A stretch of 64,000 nucleotides of DNA from Euphorbia lathyris (taxonomy: Eukaryota > Streptophyta > Magnoliopsida > Malpighiales > Euphorbiaceae), in the NCBI RefSeq assembly GCF_963576675.1, contig NC_088910.1:26538531-26602530 (forward strand), written 5' to 3'. Below, in pieces: positions 47,874-58,998 of this stretch. How positions within the stretch are numbered: position 1 is the stretch's first letter; every line of letters begins with the position of its first letter. The position numbers were made by a program, and so were the translations under genes. The notes below the pieces were generated by a model that saw only the letters and a program-made list of their open reading frames with translations, did not search any database and was not told where the DNA came from.

Positions 47874-47875
47874 TA

Positions 47876-48977
47876 GTTTAGTTCGGTTTTTACTTTTTAT
47901 TCGATGTTCGTGTGGACTTCGTTAGATGCAGTCTATTTTGGTTGGTAAACAAGTTGATCAAGTACATTTAAACTTATGTGGTTCGCTACTTCAATAGTAA
48001 ATCACTTCAAAAAGGTAAATTATTTATGCTTTTTGTACCGTTTTAATATTATTACCGAACATAATAAGTACCTCATATTAAGGAAATAGTTATAATTTTT
48101 TTAAATATTCTGATACGTAACTTATTTTCTAACATTAATGTGTCTGTATATATTACACTATTGAATCTTCAGTTTTTAAAAACATATTAGGATTTATAAG
48201 TTTTAATAAAACTAACTAGTTAATACTTTCATCCATATAATACATTGAATCATTTCAATCATGTACGCATTTGTTATTACTTAATTGTTAATGTTTCTCT
48301 GTATATAATTACAGTAAAGGGTTTTGAATGAGAGATTATTATCCACTGTTACTCCAATTTTTAAAAGGATTTCTTGTAGTCTTAGCGTACGTAGAAAACT
48401 TTAATTGAGAAAGTATCCATCTAAAAGATATCTAACGAGTTTTGATTCTGGAAATAGAAAAACTAAAAAAAAAATTCCCATCAGAATTTGGTGCATCCAT
48501 TCAGAAGTCATTAAAATATCTTAATTATAATGTTATTTTACAAAGGAAGACGTGTAAAAATAAATGAAAGGAGAAGACTAGAGAAATAAATGAAAAAATA
48601 ACAGAGGAAAAAGAGTGGTAAGCATGACATATATTTATGAATAAAAGTACATAACCAAAAGATTGAACGAGTCAACTTTTTATTTAAACTAAAAAGGCAG
48701 ACCCAGCTGAGTTACAGCTAGCTATTAACTAGAATTAGAATTCATACATAATCCTTGTGTATATTACGTGTGCTCACTTTAACCACTCATCAGTCACATC
48801 GGCCATCATATTAACATTAATATATGAGTTTACACACTAATATAAACAAAATTTAAAACTTTATTTTTTTTGACATAAAATTTAAAAGATTTAGCTGTAG
48901 AAAAAGTCCGCGAATTTCCCACGCCTTAACCAAATACCCCGTGTGACCAAAATCTTATATTATCTGTCTGAATATCT
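47876..48977. other. Upstream region of the ERF gene
   Basis: AT-rich; probably includes the promoter of the gene at 49068. No other gene or repeat border. Confidence 0.5.
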
Positions 48978-48986
48978 TATAAAAAA
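48978..48986 (+). promoter_or_regulatory. Candidate TATA box
   Basis: TATAAAAAA, 90 bp before the ERF start codon. Distance fits a short leader; not confirmed. Confidence 0.5.
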
Positions 48987-49067
48987 TTAAGACAAAAAAA
49001 TCATTGCATTTGTCTCATAATTTTACCTACTTTCCTGCATTACTATTTTAACCCTTAAAAAATACAA

Positions 49068-49730
49068 ATGGCCAATCCTCATTCTGCTTATACACAACAC
49101 CCGCAAGGAGACCAACAACCGTCCATTCAACTCCCTCACCCGGAAGACCAATCGCAACGCTCCACGTCACCAAATCCTTCTCCTAGATCACTCCGATCAC
49201 CAGGTGCCACCGGGAGGCATCCGGTGTATAGAGGAATTCGGAGCCGGAGCGGGAAATGGGTATCGGAGATCAGAGAGCCGCGTAAAACTACAAGAATATG
49301 GCTGGGAACATATCCTACTCCGGATATGGCAGCTGCCGCATACGACGTCGCAGCATTAGCTCTTAAAGGACCCGATACGCCTCTTAACTTCTCGGATTCT
49401 TGTTTATCGTATCCGATACCGAAATCGACTTCGGCAACTGATATAAGAGCTGCTGCTGCTAGTGCAGCGGCTGCGAGACGGGTGGAGATTGAAAGCGGGT
49501 CAAATCAGGATCCGACTCGGGCTGATCAAGTGGAGAGTACGTCGTCCGCGGCTAGTGTAATTAAAGATGAGTCGGGTCAGGAGTTTATCGACGAGGAAGC
49601 GATTTTGAATTTGCCGAACTTGCTGGTGGACATGGCGGGAGGAATGCTGGTGAGCCCGCCGAGGATTAATACTCCTTCGTCGGATGATTCGCCGGGAAAC
49701 TCCGATGCGGAACGGCTTTGGTCGTATTAG
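49068..49730 (+). CDS. AP2/ERF transcription factor, DREB A-4 type
   Basis: Nuclear DNA-binding protein of 220 residues, intronless as usual in this family. One AP2/ERF domain spans about residues 53-110: [19 protein letters not shown], then [23 protein letters not shown], then LNF. The Val and Glu of KWVSEIRE are those associated with the DRE/CRT (CCGAC) preference of DREB proteins. After it comes the [21 protein letters not shown] helix typical of group A-4 (TINY/ERF034-043), and a C-terminal acidic region, [23 protein letters not shown], ending LWSY, all A-4 marks. The N-terminus is Pro/Ser/Gln-rich. The start is the first ATG after the candidate TATA box. Likely roles (stress or growth control) come from the family; the exact ortholog is not determined. 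Confidence 0.95.
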   Translation: MANPHSAYTQHPQGDQQPSIQLPHPEDQSQRSTSPNPSPRSLRSPGATGRHPVYRGIRSRSGKWVSEIREPRKTTRIWLGTYPTPDMAAAAYDVAALALKGPDTPLNFSDSCLSYPIPKSTSATDIRAAAASAAAARRVEIESGSNQDPTRADQVESTSSAASVIKDESGQEFIDEEAILNLPNLLVDMAGGMLVSPPRINTPSSDDSPGNSDAERLWSY

Positions 49731-50218
49731 TATAAATTTAGCAAATGCGTATTATATAATAAGGTTTTAATTTAAAATGAAAAAAATAGAGTGCTTCTGT
49801 GTGGGTTTTTTTTTCTGTCAAAATGGTGTGTTTAGATAGCAGAAAAAGTTGGGTCCTTTTTATGATTTTCTGGAAAGAAAAGGACTTGCGGGGAATTTTT
49901 GTGTGTCATTCTGGATGAAAGATGAGATGAGATTCATGGGTAGCTAGGGATAGTCTTTCTTTCATTTCCCTGCTTCTTATGTTTTTTTTTTTTTTTTTTT
50001 GTTCAGACTTGTTTTTCATGAATGGTTGAATCTCGCGTGGTTACTATATATACACGAGATTAGAATATAGCCAATTTTTTTTATTTATTGATGGAATGTA
50101 TTTTTGGCTGTTTGTGTAGTTCATTAATTATTGGTTTTCAATTATTACCCAAATAATAATTCTAACTCGACCCTAGCTTCTGCTCAACATATACTGTTCT
50201 TAGATTTTGATTTGGGTT
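49731..50218. other. 3' region of the ERF gene and intergenic DNA
   Basis: T-rich, with a run of about 20 T at 49982-50000. Likely holds the untranslated 3' end; no separate gene. Confidence 0.5.
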
Positions 50219-50219
50219 T

Positions 50220-50740
50220 TTTGTTTTTTTTTTTATAATCAACTAAAGAAAACATACGAGAGCCAGTTTAAATACAAGCCAAAACAGAAGGAGAGAAACC
50301 GTCTATCAGAATTTCCATTTGTAAAAGAGAAACAACTCAAGCAGTTAAAATTATGTGCAATCGGATCTGCAACTCGCCGTTCGTACACAGCTTAAATATC
50401 TGCTAAAATATCACGTACAATTGTTCCTAACCGTTTTCAAACCTTCAAATCACTGCAAAGAAGATGAAATGCCGAAATAGAATCCGAAACTACTAGGACC
50501 AAATGCAAACCACAGTTATGAACAACTCGAATGACAGATAAGATCGTCTGAAATTCTGCATGTAAAGCAAACATGGCCAGTTGTAGAGGTCCACCACCCG
50601 AAAGCGCAACTAAACCATTACAATCCCAAACAACTAAGCCAAAAGCACTTTGACGTGTCCGAATGGAAAATTCAGCATCGCAATTAACTTTAACAATCCG
50701 AATAGTCGACGACAACCAGACAGGCCCTAAATCGAACTTG
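50220..50740 (-). mobile_element. LINE 3' fragment with RNase H remnant
   Basis: On the - strand, 50735-50440 encodes part of a plant RNase H: VKVNCDAEFS (Asp), FGLVVWDCNGLV, ALHAEFQTIL (Glu) and LVVSDSISAFHLL (Asp). The C-terminal NxxAHxLA block is not in the same frame. A T run at about 50219-50233 would be the poly(A) end. No target duplication was recognised. Confidence 0.7.
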
Positions 50741-50903
50741 TTCATTTTGTATATATGCGTGTTATAATTTGAATGGTCAAGAACCAATTTTTAAATATTA
50801 ATGTACAATTTCTTAAAATTAAGCTATATTTCGTTTAATAGTCCTAATATATATACAAAAAATTAATCTAGAGAGGGCTGAACATGTAAAAAAAAATTAA
50901 TTT

Positions 50904-51118
50904 CAAAGGGTCTATCAGGCAAAAAAAAAAATTTGGATTTAAGGAGACCTAACAGGCAAAAAAAAAAATTAGAAATTTGGATTTATAGAAACTTAACACG
51001 TCAAAAAAATTAGAAATTTGAATTTAGAGAGACCTAACATGCAAAAAAAAAAAAAAAAAAAGAAATTTGGATTTAGGAATACTTAATAGGCCCAAAATAT
51101 TGAAATTTTGAATTTTGA
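50904..51118. repeat. Minisatellite of ~50-bp A-rich units
   Basis: Five variants of a unit containing GACCTAACAGGC, an A run, and ATTAGAAATTTGGATTTA. The A runs differ in length. Confidence 0.75.
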
Positions 51119-51172
51119 ACAAATCTAACACGTAATGGGCCATTTTGGAAGGCTAATTCAATACTCGAGAAA

Positions 51173-51360
51173 TTTTTTTTTTTTTGCGACAGGGGAACTG
51201 AAACTACCCGGGGTCAAAGTGGTTCTGGCAGCCGGACGGACCCGGGTCCTATCTACGGTTCTGGTGGTTCCGGCAGCTCCGCCCTGAGCAGCCATGGCTG
51301 GGAGCCCCTCCAACCATGGCAGTTCTTGGAGGAAGAAGATGGGGCTGCTGAGCCCCATCT
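51173..51360 (-). repeat. GC-rich, poly(A)-tailed, hairpin-forming insert
   Basis: 175 bp, clearly GC-rich in a very AT-rich setting, ends in 13 T at 51173-51185 (poly(A) on the - strand). It contains a perfect 10-bp stem with a 4-nt loop at 51337-51360 (AGATGGGGCT...AGCCCCATCT) and a second, nearly perfect stem at 51292-51319 (CCATGGCTGGGAG...CTCCAACCATGG). The related blocks GGTTCTGGCAGCCGGACGG and GGTTCCGGCAGCTCCG also occur. The 66-codon frame across it has no family. It may be a SINE or retroposed structured RNA. No duplication was found. Confidence 0.5.
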
Positions 51361-51884
51361 GTGTTTATTTTTTTTAATTCCTAAAGGTAAAACTACGGTT
51401 ATTTTCTTTGATGCCGTAAAGGTAAAACTAAGTTGTTTTCACAAAAAATTTTGATATTTCTTTTCTTTTAAAATAATCAAATTCAAAGCTTTGAACTCAA
51501 TTTCTAATTTTAAAGGTATTTTTAGAGAGAGAAAATAAAGAGAGTGAGTGAGTGTGTTTAGAGATACAATGAAAATAAATTAATGAGATGTGAGAGAATG
51601 AGGAGATGGTGAATTTGATATTTTATTTTTGTTTTGGGATTTGTTTGTGATAAGTAGATAATATGTGAGTTAATTTGTAAAACAAATAAATATAAAGATC
51701 AAAATAGCTCTTTACCATTTGAGTTTTGATTTTTTAAACACCGTTAGTCAGTTTGAACTGTCTTTGCTAACGGAATGAACCACAAGGTATCAGTTTGCAA
51801 ACTTTTAAACCACGTTGTTTATGTTTGAAAATGTCCGAAACCATATGATTTATTTCTGTATTTTTCTCTAATATTAATTAGAAG
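51361..51884. other. Intergenic DNA
   Basis: No gene. Short duplicated AAAGGTAAAACTA near 51384 and 51419; the remainder shows no clear border. Confidence 0.45.
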
Positions 51885-52450
51885 GTTTAATGCGATTATA
51901 TATCTAATTAAATTAATTCCCTAACATGAATAAATATCTAATTAGGATTATGATGATTATTTATTTATATTAGATATAGATACAGATAATAATTATATTT
52001 ATTTATCTAATTAGTAAACATATTGGGAATAAAATTCTAACTAAGAGTTTTAACTTAATGTGATTAGAGTTAATATTTGGAAGACTATAAATAGCTTCTA
52101 TGCCTAGGATTTTTGGCCAAGCTAAAATCAAAGGGAACAAAATTCTTCCAAACTCCACTCGTCTAATTACTCATTCCATTTACTCTCTGTTTGATCTCGT
52201 ATCGATCCCTTTAGAGGCAATCAATTTAGATTGCTATTCATTAGTTGATTACTAACCGTTTTCTTTTCTACTGTTTTCATTGTTCGTGAAACGCGGTTGA
52301 GAAGTTAGTCGGCATTTCGTTTGCAACGGTAGCTAGATCATCAAAAAGATACAATTGTTTAATCCATATTTATATGAAATAACGATTAACGGATCTTGTG
52401 AAAATAGAAATAGATAAATAGATAAAATTTTATATTTTCACTGCACATCT
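51885..52450 (-). mobile_element. LTR fragment related to the 1.86-kb solo LTR
   Basis: Reversed, it follows the first part of the LTR at 19089-20946: AGATCCGTTAATCGTTATTTCATATAAA, then TTTTTGATGA-CTACCGTTG, then ATTGATTGCCTCTAA-like and later CCTA-TTAGATA blocks. It is diverged and truncated at both ends. Confidence 0.65.
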
Positions 52451-52742
52451 ATTTTCCTTCAATAACACTGTTTGCTGATGAGTTTCAATGCAACATAAGT
52501 TATCAATGAACAATTATACTATTCCATATAGTATAGAATCGCAAACGTTGCGTAAGCATAGAATCACAATCACTGTATAATCGTGACAATGACCGCAAGA
52601 TCTAAAAAATGCAGCTAAGGTAAGATTCGAGAGAATAATAAATAGTATAATACAACTACTAATAAGAACAACCATCATATTATATTGGGCCATGTACAGA
52701 CATTTTAGAGGGATTGTCGATTCTAGGTACAAAGAAAAAGTA

Positions 52743-52830
52743 GTACCAATAAAGGTTGGACTGAGTGGTTAAAAGCCTTAGGTCGTTTAAGTTAGATTTC
52801 GAATTCAAATTCTAACGTAAACAGAAATCT
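52743..52830 (+). repeat. tRNA-like SINE head, candidate
   Basis: GGACTGAGTGGTTAAAAG (A-box-like) is followed by TTCGAATTCAAATTC (B-box-like). Aligns with 15080-15190. The body may extend to about 52905. Confidence 0.45.
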
Positions 52831-53240
52831 TCAATTGGAAGAGAGTTTGAGTCGGAGCTGGTAAAATTATAAGACAGAAGAGGAATCCTATTAATCCTGA
52901 AAAATGCACTACAATCTGTAGCTTTTTAGTCAGTGCAAAATTGCCAAATTTCTACAACTTAAAACTTAAAGATGAAAAGGTAAATTAGTTAGACTAGGCA
53001 ATTTTCATTAAAGGTGCAACATTTCCAAAATTATTGAAGGTCCGGACCCTAAATATTCTTTAAACAAGCAAATAACTTCACTAATCTGATTTCATCTAAC
53101 TAACCAGTTCATTCAAAAAATTATTATACAACATGGAACTAATCCAAACACCTTGAACGTGAGCTAAATCTTTAAGTTATCATAGAACTTAAAGATTACT
53201 ATCCAGAAAATGTCCGTCACTCATTACGTACTTAATCTTT
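52831..53240. other. Intergenic DNA
   Basis: No gene; the first part may be the SINE body. Confidence 0.45.
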
Positions 53241-53480
53241 TAATGTGTTTGATAACTAGAAAAAAATGAATTCAACTAAATTCTATCAAAACTGAAATAA
53301 TAATATAATCATTTAAAAATAGTAATAATTAAAATAAATTTTTTATAAAAATAACAATGGCTTTAATAATATTAATAATAAAAAAAGTTATAATTATAAT
53401 AAATAATGATAAATTATCGAACTAAACTGAAATAAATGCTATTGATACTGAAATTAAGTAACAAAAAAACATGGCCTAAA
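53241..53480. mobile_element. AT-rich fragment related to 3731-4728
   Basis: Shares ATAATTATAATAAATAATGATAAATTA and the ACTGAAATTAAGTA end with that element. Ends are too worn to place exactly. Confidence 0.45.
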
Positions 53481-53689
53481 TAGTGCAGAAAGGGGAAGAG
53501 TTGAGAGAGAGAGAGGAACAAGGGCGGCAATGAGGGAAATGAAGTAGCTAGAGGAAAATTAGGGTAATGGCCTTAGTTGGGCTTTTTTTAACTCGGTTCT
53601 TACTTAGGTCCAATGGGGCGGTTTTGATTTCTGCCTCTACATAATGGCTGGTAAAGCCCATATTTATTGTAGTGCCTTCAATATCGGTT

Positions 53690-53950
53690 TGTTTCTTTTA
53701 CTAGCCGAACCGAACTATGGTTAATCGAATCGAAATATGTTATTTTCATAATCAAACCGAACCGAATAAGATTGATAACCGAATATTATCAAATAAAAAA
53801 AAATCGGTTACTAACCGACCTAACTATCGAAATATGTCATTTTTACAATCGAATCAAACCGACTAAGATTGGTAAATCAAATATTATCAAATCAAAATTT
53901 TTTGATTCGGTTCAAATATTGACCGAATACCAAAATTTCATAATATTTCA
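53690..53950. repeat. ~98-bp tandem repeat, AACCGAA-rich
   Basis: Two adjacent units (ATCGAAATATGTTATTTT at 53729, ATCGAAATATGTCATTTT at 53827), each continuing through CCGAATAAGATTGATAA-like and AATATTATCAAAT text. Not a gene. Confidence 0.7.
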
Positions 53951-54149
53951 TTTCTTATATATTTGTATTCCATTGGTTTTCAAATAATATATTTATACAA
54001 AAATTAAAATCGAAGAAATTAAAGATCGTGACTAGTAATAACCTCAAACAGAACATCAAACATAAACTAATCCAACCACCAAAAAAACATAAACTAAAGT
54101 GAAATTATCAAAGTTTTCATTCACATAAAATTCACTCATCTGCCAATCA

Positions 54150-54597
54150 AATACGTTCAGTTATCCCGATAGCGCCATGAACTTGCATAATATGTTCAGT
54201 TATCCCCCTGAACTTGCGTAAAATGTAATCAATTGATCACTCAATTGTAAAAAAAAGTAAGTTAAATACGGAATATGTATTGCACGCGTCTTAAAAAAAG
54301 TAAAATGACAAAAGTCGGAGTATGCGGTTCTAATATTAGAGAAGACAAATTTTATAGTTGAGCAAGTAAGAACATCCTTTTTAATCTATTCTACGAATTA
54401 TGTAATAACATTTTAAGATGCGTGCAATACATATTCCGTATTTAACTTACTTTTTTTTTGCAACTGAGTGATCAATTGATAACATTTTACGCAAGTTCAT
54501 GAAGCTAACTGAACATTTTATGCAAGTTCAGGGGCTATCGGAACACTTTGAAAGTTTAAGGGGCCAATCAAACATGTGGTAAATGGTGTATTAAGCC
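54150..54597. mobile_element. Mutator-type MITE, family 2, left end lost
   Basis: Matches 8639-9136: CTGAACTTGCGTAAAATGTAATCAATTGATCA in one arm, the complement in the other, and the end ATGGTGTATTAAGCC. The left terminus seems truncated or rearranged. Confidence 0.7.
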
Positions 54598-54863
54598 TTT
54601 TTTATTATTATTATTTCAAATTTGGTTTTTTTTAGGGTAAATAATTATAAGGTCCATGTGTTTTACCTAATATACTACTTAGTCCCTGCGTTTTTAGAAA
54701 TAATTATATGGTCCTCCAGTTTTTGTTTTTGTTAACTCCTTAGTCCTTATGTTTGGGTCAATGGTCAAACTATACTAAATAAACTTTAAAATACCAAAAT
54801 TACCCTTTACTTTATGTTTTTTTTTGGTAGGAAGGGAAAGGAAAACAAAACAAAACAAAAAAC

Positions 54864-57800
54864 CTAACCCGGGATCAGTCTAGGAAGGCTGACCCCAACC
54901 CTATCCTCAAGAAGAGTAGACAAAAGAAAAGAAGGAGGAACAGAAAGGGTAGAAACACCTAACATCCCCCCATGCCTAGCAGCAGCCAAGCGATCCGCCA
55001 CGCGGTTTTGCTCCCTATAAATATGGGAGAAACTAAGAACTTCAAAGGCAGGACGGAGCCTCAAAATAGCTTTGATAAGATTCCGGCTGCTCATGCAAAG
55101 GGCCTGGCAATCAGAGATCCTGTTGATAGCCACCAAATTATCAGATTCCACCAAAAGCCTCTTAATACCCATGCGAGTGGCCAGTTTAATTCCTGACAGA
55201 ATACCCCAGAGCTCAGCAGAAAAGGATGAGCCCATCCCCAAGTTGTGAGTAAACCCAGCCAGCCAAGCGCCACTAGCATCCCGAAGAACTCCTCCAACAG
55301 CAATTCTACCATCACTAAGGCAGGAGCCATCCGTATTCAGCTTCACAATCCCTTCTTCAGGCCTATTCCAACCAATCAAATGGACCATTTTTTCCGGGGA
55401 AGGTCTAACAAGGGGCTCCCCTTCAAAGCTATCTAAAATAACTGAGAGCTTTTTTTAGAAGTAACCAAGTAAGTCAGGGATAAGGGTAATCTTCTCAGCA
55501 AATAACTCTTCATTCCTCCATTTTCAAATTTGGTGACAGATAATAGCGAAGAAAATGTCACCATGATCCATATCGGCTAATAACTTCCCACTTGCTCCCT
55601 TTGAGAACCAGTCAACTTCAGCATGAGCCATAAAGGACGGGAGGAAGTGGATAGGAAGAACCTTACTCCAAATCACTCTGCTTTTGGGGCAGTCCCTAAG
55701 AGCATGGCACAAGGTTTCAACATGGCCACTGCACCTACTGCAAGCGCCCGAATCCGCCAAGTGCCTTCTATGTCTTTCCGCATTAGTGAGCAACCTGTCC
55801 TTTACTCCCAACCATAGGAAACTCCTAATATGGTAAGGGATTTTAAGGCCCCAGATATATTTCCAGATATCCAAGGGAGGCTCGTCCCTGAAAGGGAGAA
55901 AGGCTTCACAGGCCGATTTACAGGAATAAGTACCATTGTTGGTCAGGGCCCAACAATGCTTGTCCTTATCTTCCTCATGATTGCTAATTTTGATTCCTCT
56001 TATTTTTAGGAGAATATCCAGGTTAAAGAAGGTATCAAATTTTGACCAGATCCAGTCACCTTCAGAGTTCACCACATCGGCAATTTTCCAGCAATGGGTG
56101 TAATCCGGAGGGGGGGAGTTACACACTTCTATAAGTGGTTTGTCACCAATCCACGTATCATACCAGAAACTGATGGATTGACCATTTCCCACCTCCAAGC
56201 CAACTCCAGTGCAGAACTCTGCAAACACAGCATTAAGCCCTTTCCAGAGGAAGGAACAATTAACAACTCTCTCCTTAGGGCCACCAAAAACTTTATCTTT
56301 CCGATACTTACCACAGAGTAGACGAACCCAAAGAGAGGAAGGGCATTGCCACATCCTCCAGAGAAGCTTCATCAAGAGGACCTTGTTATTATCTTTTGCT
56401 TGTCTGATGCCAAGGCTCCCTTTGCTCTTAGGTTGGCAGACCTCTTTCCAAGGAACCAGGTGAACCTTCCTCCCACTCCCAGATTCTCCCCAAAGGAAAC
56501 GCCGGTTGATTTTGTCAAGATCTTTGAGAACCGGATCAGGGAGCCTACAGGCTTGCATAATGTGGTTTGGAGCCGCACAATTGACAGACTGGATTAAGGT
56601 AAGACAACCAGCAAGCGAAAGGGAGTTGGCTTTCCAACTAGCACACAAACCGTTGGCTTTATCCAGGGTATCTTTAAAAGAAGCTTTAGAGACTCTGTCA
56701 CTATGAAGAGGAACCCCAAGATACTTACCCAAGGACCGAGTAAGGGGAATACCGGACAGATTGCTAAGTCTTCTGCTCAGGTTAATATTCATGTTCTTAG
56801 AGCAAAGCATCCGAGACTTCTGGATATTAATCTTCTGGCCAGAAGCCGTACAGAAGCAATTAAGAATATCCATCACCACACTAATTTGATCCTCAGACCC
56901 TTCAACGAAAAGCATCACATCATCAGCAAAGAATAAGTGGGTGATAGGAGGGCAATGTTTATTAATGGAGACAGGGTGGAGAAGACCCTTGCTAACCGCC
57001 TCCTGGATCAGGTGAGACAATCTTTCCATGGCAATAACAAACAGGAAGGGGCTCATCGGATCACCTTGGCGAATCCCCCTGGAGGGAGTAAACTCTTCAG
57101 ACATATCTCCATTAATCATAACCTGGAAAGTAGGAGAAGAAATGCAGTTCTCAATTAACTTCCTCCAGGATTCAGGGATACCAGCTTTAAGCAGACTATC
57201 CATCAAAAAACTCTAGTTCAAGCGATCATAGGCTTTCTCTAAGTCCAGTTTAAGAGCCACAATCCCTTTCCTACCTTTCTTTATCTTCATGGAATGGACC
57301 ATCTCCTGGGCAATAACGACATTGTCCATCATTTGCCTGCCCGGAACAAAACTCCCTTGATTTTGGCTAATAATATCCGGGAGTATACGCCAGATTCTAT
57401 TAGCCACAATCTTGGTGATAGCTTTGTAAAGTACATTACAAAGACTGATAGGCCTCAACTGAAGAAAGGAGGAAGGCTTATCAACTTTCGGGATCAGAAC
57501 TAGAAGGGTTTTATTAACCAGCCTAATATCTTTAGAGCCACCAAAAACACCTAACACAAAGTTGTAAATACCTTCTTTCACAATGTCCCAGTGTTTATGG
57601 TAGAAACTAGCAGGAATACCATCGATCCCTGGAGCCTTAGTAGATCCGATACTGGAGAAAGCCCGATCGATTTCTTTCAGGTCAATAGGCTGGAAAGCTT
57701 CCTTAATAACTTCCTCCCCTAATCTGGAAAAGGAGATTCCAGAGTGGGCACACATTAAGTCCACATCATCCTCTTTAAAGAGGTCTTTGTAGAACTCGAG

Positions 57801-58964
57801 GGCAGCCCGCCGGATATCTTCTTCCTCAAAAATCCAAACACCATTGGAATCTTTAATGGCATCGATTCTGTTCCTCTGTCTCCTGATAATCGTCGAAAGG
57901 TGGAAAAACTTGGTATTACAGTCTCCATCCCTAATCCAAGCCTTCCTAGATTTCTGGAACCAAAGAAGCTCTTCCTGTCTAAGAACAGCCTCCAACTCGT
58001 TTTGAAGGGATCTGAGATGACAGTTAAGATTGTGGTCAAAACGGAACTCTAAACAACGTTGAGTGCCTTCCATCCTCCTCAACAGATTGTTCTTTCTTCT
58101 TATAATGTGGCCAAAGGTGTTTTTATTCCACCCTTCCACATTCCTCCTGAACCCCTCAGCAGCACGGAGAACATCAGAGTGAGGATGCCAATTATCTTTG
58201 ACAAAGTTCTTAAAATCCGGATGGGCATCCCAGGCAATAAGATACCTGAAAAGTCTGTTTCCTTTAATCCGATTTCCTTTAACCGTTTTAATCAGGATAG
58301 GACAATGGTCAGAATGACGGAAAGGGAGGTTAAGCACTTTAACCTCAGGGAATCTATAGATAGCAGTAGTATTAGCGTAGACTTTGTCTAAACGAACAAA
58401 CACGTTATTCCTTTTCCAGGTAAACTTATGACCAGCGGCCCCCAGGCCAGACAACCCGCATAAATCCATACTCTGCCTGTGATTGAGGCACCGATTCACA
58501 TAATGATTACCCCCTCCTCTTTGGTCACTCATAAGGGCAATGTCATTAAAGTCCCCTGCCACCATCCAAGCATCCCTCATGCTAGTACTGATAGAATAAA
58601 GGATCTCCCACAGCCTTCTCCGGTTAGATAACACAGGATCGGCATACACCCAGGTAACAAAGAAAGGACTGTTACCAAGACAACCAACTTTACAATGGAT
58701 AAATTGTCTATCCATCCTGATAATGTCAATATTAACTTGACCTGGCTTCCAAAAAAGCCAAATCCCCCCAGCCCGACCAGTAGCTTCCGATCTAACACAC
58801 TTCCAGTTCTTAAACTTACTAATCACTTTATTTGCTTTGGACCCACTGACCTTGGTTTCCAGAAGAGCAAAACAAGAAGGATTAAATTGCTTAATAAGAT
58901 CATTAACATGGATGCGGGTAGCCTTACTAGCCGCACCTCTAACATTCCAAACGAAGAAGTCCAT
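54864..58964 (-). pseudogene. LINE ORF2: endonuclease, RT, RNase H
   Basis: One frame of 1367 codons, with no frameshift, broken by TAG at 57213-57215, TGA at 55524-55526 and TAA at 55455-55457. Domains in order: APE-type endonuclease (FFVWNVRGA, LLETKV, VAGDFNDI, HSDHCPIL); RT with ALKLDLEKAYDRL, QGDPMSPFLF and the catalytic FADD box; zinc-binding domain with IPYHIRSFLW and CSRCSG...H...C; RNase H with LNTDGS, SAELWGI, VESDN and NRVADRLA, all four acidic residues present. The first two stops stand where the family has Trp. The RT core itself looks intact. Confidence 0.93.
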
Positions 58965-58998
58965 TAGAAAGGAAAACTACTGACTCGAGACCAAACCC

